Shown here: one piece after another, positions 1 to 7,587 of the stretch
Layout: each line of letters starts with the position of its first letter
Numbering within the stretch: the first letter of the stretch is position 1
Source: an uncultured Candidatus Woesearchaeota archaeon
GTDB taxonomy: Archaea > Nanobdellota > Nanobdellia > Woesearchaeales > B29-G15
DNA length: 39,399 nucleotides
Assembly: GCA_903915225.1 (NCBI GenBank)
Contig: CAIWSB010000048.1
Span: 1 to 39,399, forward strand
Direction of reading: 5' to 3'
The notes under the pieces: generated by a model
The model's input: only the letters and a program-made list of their open reading frames with translations
Databases searched by the model: none
Told to the model about the DNA's origin: nothing
Program-made: the position numbers and the translations under genes

Positions 1-484
1 AATCATACTTTATTAGTATCCATTGAAATCCGTTAGTAGCAATCCCGTAATCAGCTACAGATTTTCTGTTTAGAATCCAATCTTTAACTTGGGCCATACC
101 CGTATCTTTAGAATACAAATCTGTATTCAAAGGTTTGGCTTCGCATAATATGGGTGTAGCCTCTATAACCAGTTTATAATCGCTTACTTTGCGTTTGGTG
201 GCCCACGCTACACCTGTTTCAGACTTAATATCTCGTTCAGAATATCCTAAAAAAATGAAAATTTTTTCTATGATATTTTTTCTAGTATAAGCCTCAGGTG
301 ATTCATTATCCTTTAATCTATCGCGAGTTAATGGTTCTCTTTTTAAGAATATATTATCGAGCTCCTCTTTCGATTTAACATCTGAGGATAAGTGTTTCAC
401 AATTTCGTCTACAATCTGTAAGAACTTTGAAAATTCTTTTTTATACGTTTGCGTAAGGCTTAAGTGGCCAAATTTGAGTTGCAT
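1..484 (-). CDS. Truncated restriction-endonuclease-like protein (N-terminal part; type I R / type IIG-like nuclease N-terminus)
   Basis: Open frame on the minus strand from ATG at 484 to the window edge, absent from the ORF track because it has no stop. Translation: MQLKFGHLSLTQTYKKEFSKFLQIVDEIVKHLSSDVKSKEELDNIFLKREPLTRDRLKDNESPEAYTRKNIIEKIFIFLGYSERDIKSETGVAWATKRKVSDYKLVIEATPILCEAKPLNTDLYSKDTGMAQVKDWILNRKSVADYGIATNGFQWILIKYD. The (D)Y...LEA/CEAKPL...Q...YA.ATNG pattern resembles R-subunit/type IIG nuclease N-termini. Confidence 0.6.
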   Translation of the reverse strand, partial: MQLKFGHLSLTQTYKKEFSKFLQIVDEIVKHLSSDVKSKEELDNIFLKREPLTRDRLKDNESPEAYTRKNIIEKIFIFLGYSERDIKSETGVAWATKRKVSDYKLVIEATPILCEAKPLNTDLYSKDTGMAQVKDWILNRKSVADYGIATNGFQWILIKYD

Positions 485-651
485 TTTGTTTTTCTAAAAA
501 TTTCTCCAATATTTAAAAATATCTATGATAACTTAACAAACCTTCGTTAATAAGATTGTTTGAGGGTATCGTCGTGTTCAGTGTTACCTTTTAACTTTTA
601 AGTAGATAATTTCGAAAGATTTATATTATCGACATCTATTTCCAGATATTA

Positions 652-1455
652 ATGGAAAACGTCAATATCCGATTTCTCTTCTCAATTCTTCTTTTATTGT
701 CTCTATCCCCCCTTTTTGGATGCACGACAAAATCCTGCCAGAGTGGATTTGAAACGTGTGGCGGTAAGTGTATGAGTTGTGGTCAAGGAAATAAACTCTG
801 TTGCCAATCTCTATCTAATAACTGGTGCTGCCCTCAAGATACTACTTGCGGATACAATTTCGGGGCTTGTTTAAGGGGGACTTTAACCTCAACTTCTCAA
901 TCTAATGCGAAGGGAGGAATTTCCTCTGGAGAAAGTAACCAGGAAAGAGCTGCCCAAGGTTTTGCAATTGCTTGGCAACAAGAAGATTACGGAACAGTCT
1001 ATAATTATTTCATACCTGGACTCCAAGCAAGAAGAACTAAAGAAGATTTTATTACTTTCGCCACAACATCAGCTGCGATGAATGGTAAATTTAATCTAAT
1101 CTATGATAAAGTTGTAATTCAAAACAAAGATTTGGCTTATGCTTATTTTACAATGTCTTTTATAAAATCAGGCAATGACGTTAAGACTCCAGGGATTACG
1201 CTGAGATTAATAAATGGAAACTGGCAAATAGATGGATTTGCAAATTATTTCTTTGCAGATTGTGTCGTAGAGGATTGTAAACAGTGGGCTCATGATAGAT
1301 TTTATCTGGGATGGGTTCAAAAATGTTTTGAGGATTATTCGGGAGCTCTTACTTACTCTCAGTGCGAGAGTAGCGTGACAAACGCGTATTTTACAGATAT
1401 GGAAAGTCATTTAACATGTGATAAATCAAGTTTTTATGGTTGTAAGTACACTTAA
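652..1455 (+). CDS. Secreted Cys-rich lipoprotein with C-terminal NTF2/DUF4878-like region
   Basis: ORF with signal peptide and lipobox-like LSPLFGC, then a dense Cys cluster (CQSGFETCGGKCMSCGQGNKLCCQ...WCCPQDTTC). A TATA-like gatttatattatc lies just upstream. Confidence 0.6.
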   Translation: MENVNIRFLFSILLLLSLSPLFGCTTKSCQSGFETCGGKCMSCGQGNKLCCQSLSNNWCCPQDTTCGYNFGACLRGTLTSTSQSNAKGGISSGESNQERAAQGFAIAWQQEDYGTVYNYFIPGLQARRTKEDFITFATTSAAMNGKFNLIYDKVVIQNKDLAYAYFTMSFIKSGNDVKTPGITLRLINGNWQIDGFANYFFADCVVEDCKQWAHDRFYLGWVQKCFEDYSGALTYSQCESSVTNAYFTDMESHLTCDKSSFYGCKYT

Positions 1456-1567
1456 TCATAGCCAATTATAAGCCCCCCCTCCTGATTAAACAACTTTAAA
1501 GATGCGTAACCATCAAAATGTCTGACATTTGGAGCCAATTCCGTGACAAATTGAGCTGATTTTACTG

Positions 1568-1786
1568 TTAATACACTCTTCTGGCTATCGGGTTTGATTG
1601 GCGCTTTCTCATGAATACGACGTCCCAATCTTTGCTTACAAGTGCTTCCGTGACAAATTCTATGTGTTTTAGAGCAGTTTCAACGCCAAATTTCACAACT
1701 TTACTCATATCCTCCTCATTCAGATACTTGGCTAACATAGCTAACTTCAACTCTTCTACTTCATTAAACCTTATCGTCCTTCTCAT
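1568..1786 (-). CDS. Small ribbon-helix-helix-like hypothetical protein
   Basis: ORF in the track; the likely start is the internal MRRTIRFNEVEELKLAMLAKYLNEEDMSKVVKFGVETAL, typical of small RHH regulators. Confidence 0.45.
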   Translation of the reverse strand: MRRTIRFNEVEELKLAMLAKYLNEEDMSKVVKFGVETALKHIEFVTEALVSKDWDVVFMRKRQSNPIARRVY

Positions 1787-1903
1787 GCATATCACCAACA
1801 TCCACATTTATGCTTATCATTATAGTTAAACTACTCCAATAGAGTAAGGTTTGGAATAGTCTAATTGTCTGTTTTTGGCCATTATATTGGTGTGCCTAAC
1901 ATT

Positions 1904-2860
1904 TCAGTCACCCTCCTTGGAAATATTGTTGTTATGGAGCATATTCTCTAATACTGGCACAAGCTTTTCATACCAGAATGACGCCTGTTGGGATTTGGCT
2001 AAGTAGTGGTTAGCTGAGATGGATTGGCTAGCCCTACCCTGTATGAAATCTGCCACTGATTCCGGGACATTATTGTATAGCATGAGGTTATAGTGCCATT
2101 TCCTGAGGTATTTGAGAGAGAAGGTACACCCTTTTTTGTGGAATTTCTGACGAAGACTATCGTAAGAGCTATTTACTGGCTGAAGCAGACGAAACACAAA
2201 CAATGGAATGTATATGTTATTGATATTCTTGGTATTCCTTAATAGGCTAACATTAGAGTAAGCATAATTGCCATTTATAGTGAATTTATGGCTTTGTAAG
2301 TCTTTTAGCAGCGTTAGGCACTCTATATAGCGTATTCCAGATGTAGCAAGCACAAGGTATACAAGAGAATACTTGGGTACAGAAGCCACTTTTCTATAAT
2401 TGGCGATAACCTCTTCATTACTTGGCACAAAGAAATCTTTCCTGCTTTTAGAAATCTTAAGCACACTTCTGTATTTGGTTATAATGGGTTCTGGCAACAA
2501 TTCAAGCTTTTCACAGTAACGAAGGTATACTCTTGCAGTGTTGGTTAAAGCGTGTACACCATGTGTTTGTTGTTGTATGTATCTTTCAAGCTCTTGTGGG
2601 CTTTTGAAGCGCTTACCGCGTAAATGCCTGTTAAAATAAGACCTAAGGTGAGACACATGATTAGGGATGAACCCTTGGTAAGTAATCCATTCTAAGAAAT
2701 CTTCATTTATGCGAAAAATATGCGCATGTTTTACACCATAATCGTGATTTATTGACGAGAAATCAGAAAAAGCAGATGTGGGGAAAGGGATTCGAACCCT
2801 CGTAGGCACTAAGCCAACAGATCTTGAGTCTGTCCCGTTTGACCGCTCCGGCATCCCCAC
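1904..2860 (-). CDS. Archaeal tyrosine recombinase/integrase (SSV-type-like; apparent N-terminus is tRNA read-through)
   Basis: Catalytic-type motifs: TSGIRYIE (Arg), KYLRKWHYNLM (KxxR-like), PESVADFIQGRASQSISANHYL (Tyr). The first ~28 aa (GMPERSNGTDSRSVGLVPTRVRIPFPTSA) are the in-frame translation of the tRNA-Leu gene. Confidence 0.75.
   Translation of the reverse strand: MGMPERSNGTDSRSVGLVPTRVRIPFPTSAFSDFSSINHDYGVKHAHIFRINEDFLEWITYQGFIPNHVSHLRSYFNRHLRGKRFKSPQELERYIQQQTHGVHALTNTARVYLRYCEKLELLPEPIITKYRSVLKISKSRKDFFVPSNEEVIANYRKVASVPKYSLVYLVLATSGIRYIECLTLLKDLQSHKFTINGNYAYSNVSLLRNTKNINNIYIPLFVFRLLQPVNSSYDSLRQKFHKKGCTFSLKYLRKWHYNLMLYNNVPESVADFIQGRASQSISANHYLAKSQQASFWYEKLVPVLENMLHNNNISKEGD
2777..2860 (-). 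tRNA. tRNA-Leu (anticodon CAA)
   Basis: Minus-strand GTGGGGATGCCGGAGCGGTCAAACGGGACAGACTCAAGATCTGTTGGCTTAGTGCCTACGAGGGTTCGAATCCCTTTCCCCACA. 7-bp acceptor GTGGGGA/TCCCCAC, anticodon arm ACAGA-CTCAAGA-TCTGT, long variable arm, T-arm GAGGGTTCGAATCCCTT. No encoded CCA. Confidence 0.93.
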
Positions 2861-3104
2861 GTAACTGGCACAGAAATAAGGGGAATTTAAAAAGGTTGCG
2901 AGTAGAATAATTCCAATAAAAAATTTTAGGTGAGACTGCTTCCTGGCCAGTACTTCTAGGTACCTTAGTGGTACTCAAAAGTACTTGGAATTTTGATTTC
3001 TGGTCGAGAAATTTTTGGTTTACAAAAACTAAGTTTTAACAAGTTAATAACTGGATTTTCTAAGTTGTACCCTATTTACATCAAGAATATTGGAAAAAGA
3101 ATTA

Positions 3105-3500
3105 TCACAGCTCGGTTATCTGCTTCTCAATTGCCTCAATCTGGCGCTCGATTGCAGCAATCTCGCTCGGGCTTTTCTTTTCATCAGGGTGGCCCTTTTT
3201 CATGTGCGCACCCAGCATCTTCTCAGTCTTGAATGTCTGCCCGCAGATGGTGCACTGCAGCAGCTGCGACTTGAACCCAACTTTATCCATGTCCAGGGAA
3301 GGCATGTGGGCAATTACCCCCTTAACCTCGTCTGGCAATATCTCCAGCTGCTTGTCCAGGCCCGTAAGCTTTTCCTTAACCTTCGCTCTGGTGTCAGAAT
3401 CTGTCTCGCACTTTTTCAGGCTGTTCAGGGAATTAATCTTGGAAACCAAGATTGCCTTCCGTAGTTCGTTCGGCTCAGTGATTTTAATGAATATGCTCAT
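3105..3500 (-). CDS. C2H2 zinc-finger protein with coiled-coil flanks
   Basis: LQCTICGQTFKTEKMLGAHMKKGH C2H2 motif; likely start MSIFIKITEPNELRKAIL, just after the upstream gene's stop. Confidence 0.6.
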   Translation of the reverse strand: MSIFIKITEPNELRKAILVSKINSLNSLKKCETDSDTRAKVKEKLTGLDKQLEILPDEVKGVIAHMPSLDMDKVGFKSQLLQCTICGQTFKTEKMLGAHMKKGHPDEKKSPSEIAAIERQIEAIEKQITEL

Positions 3501-3501
3501 T

Positions 3502-3735
3502 TTAGGCCTGCTTTGACATTGTTTCTGTAATGAACTCAACCTTCTGGCTCATGGTCTCAAGCTCCTTGTCCCAGTCCAAAATCTCAGCATCCTCATCCCT
3601 CTTCAGGTCTTTTATCAAGGCAAGCTGCTCCCTGGCCTTCTGGAGATGCTGGTTCAAGGTCTTCACCTTGGAAATAATCTTCTCGTAATCATCAACTTTG
3701 ATAAAAACAGTCTTATCCTCAGCCATCAAATTCAC
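3502..3735 (-). CDS. Small coiled-coil hypothetical protein
   Basis: ORF MNLMAEDKTVFIKVDDYEKIISKVKTLNQHLQKAREQL...; 4-nt overlap with the upstream ORF supports an operon. Confidence 0.6.
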   Translation of the reverse strand: MNLMAEDKTVFIKVDDYEKIISKVKTLNQHLQKAREQLALIKDLKRDEDAEILDWDKELETMSQKVEFITETMSKQA

Positions 3736-4385
3736 CTCTTGAATGCAATCTTGTCTATCTCTTCTAGTGTCTCAAAAATTGTTTTGAGCTCCTTGCGGAA
3801 TTCCCCAACAGCGGCCTGCCTCTGCTCATCAAGGCGGGAAAGCTTGCCTGAATGCTTGCTCCCTGAAACGCTGGTTTGGACTTCCTTTAGGTTCTTCATT
3901 ATGTGCATGAACGCGAATTCCCTGATATACTCCTGCCCGCTGCTCACATAGGTGAGCTGGACAGGCTCAGAAATTACTGGAAAATGAGGTTTTGTCTCGA
4001 CAGGCTCTGGATTCTTCAGCTTAGAGGTCTCTATCTTTTGGAAGCTAATGTCACTAATGTTGACATCCCCCCACTCAGGCTCAGTTTCTCCCGGAACCTC
4101 ATCCAGGGTTTCTTGTCCTTGAGGTGGAGGGACAACCTTGGATTTGGGGCGAGGTATTGGCGGGGTTGGAACTGAAACCCTTGGACTGCCCTCTACTCCT
4201 TCTGGTATCTCCAGGTCTGGTAATTCTGGAATCTCTTCATCGAAGTCTGTCACCTTGGGAGGCGGGACAATCTCTTCAGAATACGGTGCACCCAGGTTTC
4301 CCATGGGTGGCGGGGGAAGTGTCTTTTGCTGTCTCTGTTGGCTGCTCTTGCTAAAGACCCCTTTAACTGTATCTAGGAAACCCAT
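3732..4385 (-). CDS. Proline-rich hypothetical protein with C-terminal helical domain
   Basis: 217-aa ORF; Pro-rich N-half (LPPPPMGNLGAPYSEEIVPPPK), helical C-terminus; first gene of the three-gene minus-strand cluster. Confidence 0.6.
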   Translation of the reverse strand: MGFLDTVKGVFSKSSQQRQQKTLPPPPMGNLGAPYSEEIVPPPKVTDFDEEIPELPDLEIPEGVEGSPRVSVPTPPIPRPKSKVVPPPQGQETLDEVPGETEPEWGDVNISDISFQKIETSKLKNPEPVETKPHFPVISEPVQLTYVSSGQEYIREFAFMHIMKNLKEVQTSVSGSKHSGKLSRLDEQRQAAVGEFRKELKTIFETLEEIDKIAFKR

Positions 4386-4531
4386 CGAGACACCTCTTTT
4401 TTAATAAGAGTTAGAATACTTCCTATTAAAAGTTTTTGTCCCACTATAAAATGGTGAACAGATTTTCCAACCCAGTAGTATACGAATTCCCCGTCGGAGA
4501 TGAAGAAAAATAAAGATAAGAAATTATTGAT

Positions 4532-4624
4532 GGCAGCAACAATAATGGCGGCCGTCGTCGCTAAAGCTCCTCCAGGGACACCCCGTAGGGGGCATCCCCC
4601 GTCCCTGCGGCACCATTGTTGCTG
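4532..4624 (-). ncRNA. Copy 1 of recurrent intergenic structured element
   Basis: Minus-strand GCAGCAACAATGGTGCCGCAGGGACGGGGGATGCCCCCTACGGGGTGTCCCTGGAGGAGCTTTAGCGACGACGGCCGCCATTATTGTTGCTGCC. Terminal arms are complementary; it shares conserved blocks with 9230-9320 and 29676-29823. Confidence 0.75.
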
Positions 4625-4680
4625 CTCGCTGTTTTTATCACGCAACAAAATTTATATAGTTTGGACAAAGAGGTTTTAGC

Positions 4681-5250
4681 ATGGTTGGGGTGGCTATTGC
4701 ACTTGTCGGCATGACGCTTGCCGGAAAGACAGAGGTATCCAATTTTCTGAGGTCCAGGGATTTTAGGTATATCCGCCTGGGGGCAATTACCGAGAAAAAA
4801 CTGATAGAAGCCGGACTTGAAAACACAGAAGCCACAAACCAAATCATGAGGAAAAAGCTCCGCGAGGAATACGGCATGGATGCCTATGCAAAGCTCAACT
4901 TCCCCGAGATTGAAGTGATGCTCAAAAAAGGGGATGTTGTCATTGACAACATGATGTCCTGGTCAGAATACAAATATTTCAAGGCAAAAATAAAAAAATT
5001 CTTTACAGTTGCAGTCTACGCCCCACCCAAGATAAGGTATCTACGGGCTGAGACCAGGGAAGAGCGCTCCACAAAGGATTTTTTCAAGAAGAACACGCCC
5101 GCAGAGCGCGATTACTCGGAGATTGAGAACCTTGAAAAAGGGGGCCCGATTGCAATGGCCGATTATACAATTAACAACAGCGAGCAAGGCAAAGCAAGGC
5201 TGCAGGAAGAGCTTGATAAATTCTGGAAGTGGTTTGAACATGAGGCCTGA
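4681..5250 (+). CDS. UPF0200/dephospho-CoA-kinase-like P-loop nucleotide kinase
   Basis: P-loop GMTLAGKT, LREEYGMDAYAKL, VVIDNMMSWSEY, and an Arg-rich lid-like region. Confidence 0.65.
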   Translation: MVGVAIALVGMTLAGKTEVSNFLRSRDFRYIRLGAITEKKLIEAGLENTEATNQIMRKKLREEYGMDAYAKLNFPEIEVMLKKGDVVIDNMMSWSEYKYFKAKIKKFFTVAVYAPPKIRYLRAETREERSTKDFFKKNTPAERDYSEIENLEKGGPIAMADYTINNSEQGKARLQEELDKFWKWFEHEA

Positions 5251-5713
5251 TTGGGACGCCTACTTTATGGGCATTGTTAATGAGGTTGCAAAGCGCGCAA
5301 CCTGCGACCGCGGCATGTCTGGGTGCGTCATTGTCAAGGAAAAGCAGATACTCACAACGGGCTATGTGGGATCTGCGGCAGGGATGCCCCACTGCGATGA
5401 GGCCGGGCACCAGCTCAAGCAGACCACGCATGATGACGGGAAAACCTCAACGCACTGCGTGAGGACAGTGCATGCAGAGCAGAATGCAATCTGCCAGGCA
5501 GCAAAATTTGGAATCGCACTGAGGGATTCAACGTTGTACTGCAGCATGACGCCGTGCTACACCTGCGCAAAAATGATTGTTAACGCGGGCATCAAGCGCG
5601 TGGTTTGCCAAAAACGTTATCATGTTGACAAGGACACAGAAGAGCTGTTTCTAAAGGCAGGGGTTTCGCTGGAAATCAAGAGCAATGAGGTCCAGCAATA
5701 CGAGAACCAGTGA
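5240..5713 (+). CDS. dCMP deaminase family protein
   Basis: HAEQNAI and MTPCYTCAKMI zinc-binding deaminase motifs. The start MRPDWDAYFM at 5240 overlaps the upstream stop; the longer ORF start in the track is unlikely. Confidence 0.85.
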   Translation: MRPDWDAYFMGIVNEVAKRATCDRGMSGCVIVKEKQILTTGYVGSAAGMPHCDEAGHQLKQTTHDDGKTSTHCVRTVHAEQNAICQAAKFGIALRDSTLYCSMTPCYTCAKMIVNAGIKRVVCQKRYHVDKDTEELFLKAGVSLEIKSNEVQQYENQ

Positions 5714-5769
5714 CTGAAAAATATACTTTTCACCATCAATTAATTTAAATAAGAGTGTGGGGATTATAG

Positions 5770-5915
5770 TTATCTTCTAAAAAGAGAGTGAGAGGGTTCT
5801 CGCTGGGGCTTGGGTCCTGGCTAGGGCGCGGTGGTTGCTCCTGGGCATCGTTCTGATTGGAGTGACTTGCTTTGGCCCAGCCCCGCGAGGCCACATCAAA
5901 TCTTCTCCGGTTTTT
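5770..5915 (+). ncRNA. Candidate structured intergenic RNA
   Basis: TATA-like tttaaata at ~5744. CTCGCTGGGGCTTGGG (5799-5814) pairs with CCCAGCCCCGCGAG (5876-5889) as a 14-bp stem with two bulged T. T-run (ccggttttt) at ~5908-5915. No ORF; GC-rich against AT-rich flanks. Confidence 0.55.
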
Positions 5916-5956
5916 GCATATGAGTTAATTTAAAGCCCGCCATTAATTTTGGCCCA

Positions 5957-6391
5957 ATGAAGCCGGTATTACTTTTTCTTGCGCTACTTCTCATCCAGCC
6001 AGTTTTTGCTTTTTCTGTTTCATTAAGTGCGGATGAGGTCCAGGTTGGGGAAACAATTGCTTATTGGTTTGAGGGTGCAAATAATTATACAATAAAATAT
6101 ACTATTGAAACCGGCGAGGGGGTTGTAAAGCCCAGGACTGCAACAACCTTTGCCGGGCGGAGGGAATACGAGCCAAAGAAACCTGGGGAATATTCAATCA
6201 TCGCCTGGCTGGGAAACCAGAGTTCAACGGCAAAATTCAGGGTGGTTCTACAAAAGCCAGTTAAGCAGCAAGCACCACCAAAAAATGAGATTTATAGCTC
6301 AAGCAACCTGGCTGCGCGGGTCGCTGCGAAAGATATTCTATTGGGGGTTAGCGTATTACTTTGTTGTGGTATGCTATGGAAAATTATTTAA
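5957..6391 (+). CDS. Secreted/membrane-anchored hypothetical protein
   Basis: Signal peptide MKPVLLFLALLLIQPVFA, Ig-like beta region, C-terminal TM helix. Confidence 0.6.
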   Translation: MKPVLLFLALLLIQPVFAFSVSLSADEVQVGETIAYWFEGANNYTIKYTIETGEGVVKPRTATTFAGRREYEPKKPGEYSIIAWLGNQSSTAKFRVVLQKPVKQQAPPKNEIYSSSNLAARVAAKDILLGVSVLLCCGMLWKII

Positions 6392-6415
6392 ACCGGGCTT
6401 GAGACTTCCAAACCC

Positions 6416-6985
6416 ATGACAGTCTTCCATACAAGGGCAATTATTGAAATAGCCGGCTCTCCTAAGAAATTTGTTGAAGATACAATGGACCTGCTCCTTA
6501 AAGATATGGATGATAAGGAGGGAATGAAGGTCACGAAAAAGGACAAGGCTGAGACAAAGGAGTTTGAAAGGGTATTTTCCACCTTCACAGAAGTGGAAGT
6601 GGAATTCAAGAATATGGATGCTCTAACCCAATTTTGCTTTGACTACCTCCCCTCCCACATTGAAATAATAGACCCGGATAGGATTGAACTGAGGAATGAG
6701 GAGCTTCAGGATTTTATGCAGGATATACTCATACGCCTCCACAAAACGGATATGTCCCTGAAAGATGCAATTGCTGAAAAGCAGCTCCATGAGGATGCCA
6801 ATAAGATCCTTATAAAAAATGCAATTTCCATGGCACTGAAGGACGGGCCTTTACCAACTAGTGAAATCTCCAAGGCCACGGGCATTAAGGAAGAGAACCT
6901 CCAGGCGATATTGGACTTTTATGAAGAGAATGGGCTTGTTGAGCAGAAGGACAAGGTTTACTCGCTCAAGAAGAAGCTAAAATGA
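6416..6985 (+). CDS. Hypothetical protein with C-terminal winged helix, upstream of ScpB
   Basis: C-terminal LPTSEISKATGIKEENLQAILDFYEENGLVEQ is HTH-like; 4-nt ATGA overlap with scpB. Confidence 0.65.
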   Translation: MTVFHTRAIIEIAGSPKKFVEDTMDLLLKDMDDKEGMKVTKKDKAETKEFERVFSTFTEVEVEFKNMDALTQFCFDYLPSHIEIIDPDRIELRNEELQDFMQDILIRLHKTDMSLKDAIAEKQLHEDANKILIKNAISMALKDGPLPTSEISKATGIKEENLQAILDFYEENGLVEQKDKVYSLKKKLK

Positions 6986-7587
6986 GTCTGAAGCAGCAGG
7001 TTGAGGCATTGTTGTTTTCTTCTGGCAGAAAAATGCTAGTTGAAGAGCTGGCAACAATACTTAAGGCTCAAAAACAATCTGTTCTGGAGGCATTGAGGTT
7101 GTTGCAGTCTGATTACAAGGGGAAGGAAACTGCGCTGATGATAATTGAAGAGGGAGATAACTGGAAGATTACAGTCCGCGAGGAGCATATGCATCTTGTC
7201 CGCAGCATTATTGTTGAGACTGAGCTCCCAAAGGCTGTGCTGGAAACACTGGCAATAATCGCATGGAGGGCTCCAATCCTCCAATCAGACATAATAAGGA
7301 TAAGGAACAACAAGGCTTACGAGCACATCCAAATGCTGGAGGATTCTGATTTCGTCGCCAGGGAAAAGTACGGCAGGTCATTCAAGCTCAAGCTAACCCC
7401 TAAATTCTTTGAGTACTTCGATGTTGACAACCTCAACAAGCTTAGGGAGCAGATGCAGCAGCAGCCGAAAGTTGAGGCTCCGACGCAACCTGAACAAAAT
7501 GTTGAAATTCCGCAGCCAAATAATGCAGAACCAAATCCTGCAAATGTGCAAGCAGAGCCTGAAGAGCAGCTGCCGAAATCAGAGTAG
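6982..7587 (+). CDS. scpB: Segregation and condensation protein B
   Basis: SLKQQVEALLFSSGRKMLVEELA...LPKAVLETLAIIAWRAPILQSDIIRIR is characteristic of ScpB. Confidence 0.88.
   Translation: MSLKQQVEALLFSSGRKMLVEELATILKAQKQSVLEALRLLQSDYKGKETALMIIEEGDNWKITVREEHMHLVRSIIVETELPKAVLETLAIIAWRAPILQSDIIRIRNNKAYEHIQMLEDSDFVAREKYGRSFKLKLTPKFFEYFDVDNLNKLREQMQQQPKVEAPTQPEQNVEIPQPNNAEPNPANVQAEPEEQLPKSE

Larger units (their letters stand above)
1..2860. mobile_element. One end of a putative integrated element at tRNA-Leu(CAA)
   Basis: Integrase immediately 3' of and reading through the tRNA gene, AT-rich composition, and accessory genes (restriction-like, lipoprotein, RHH). The distal end is outside the window. 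Confidence 0.5.

Noticed and set aside
2763-2978. 71-aa minus-strand ORF overlapping the tRNA-Leu gene
   Set aside because: It is a translation of tRNA plus intergenic sequence (CQLRGDAGAVKRDRLKICWLSAYEGSNPFPH) with no independent coding signal.
4373-4877. Minus-strand ORFs 4373-4648, 4561-4842 and 4638-4877
   Set aside because: They run through the structured repeat and antisense to the kinase gene; compositional artefacts.
7579-7587. Convergent tail-to-tail overlaps (7579-7587, 12787-12803, 21372-21383, 32682-32699)
   Set aside because: Real, but short overlaps of this kind are ordinary in compact archaeal genomes.
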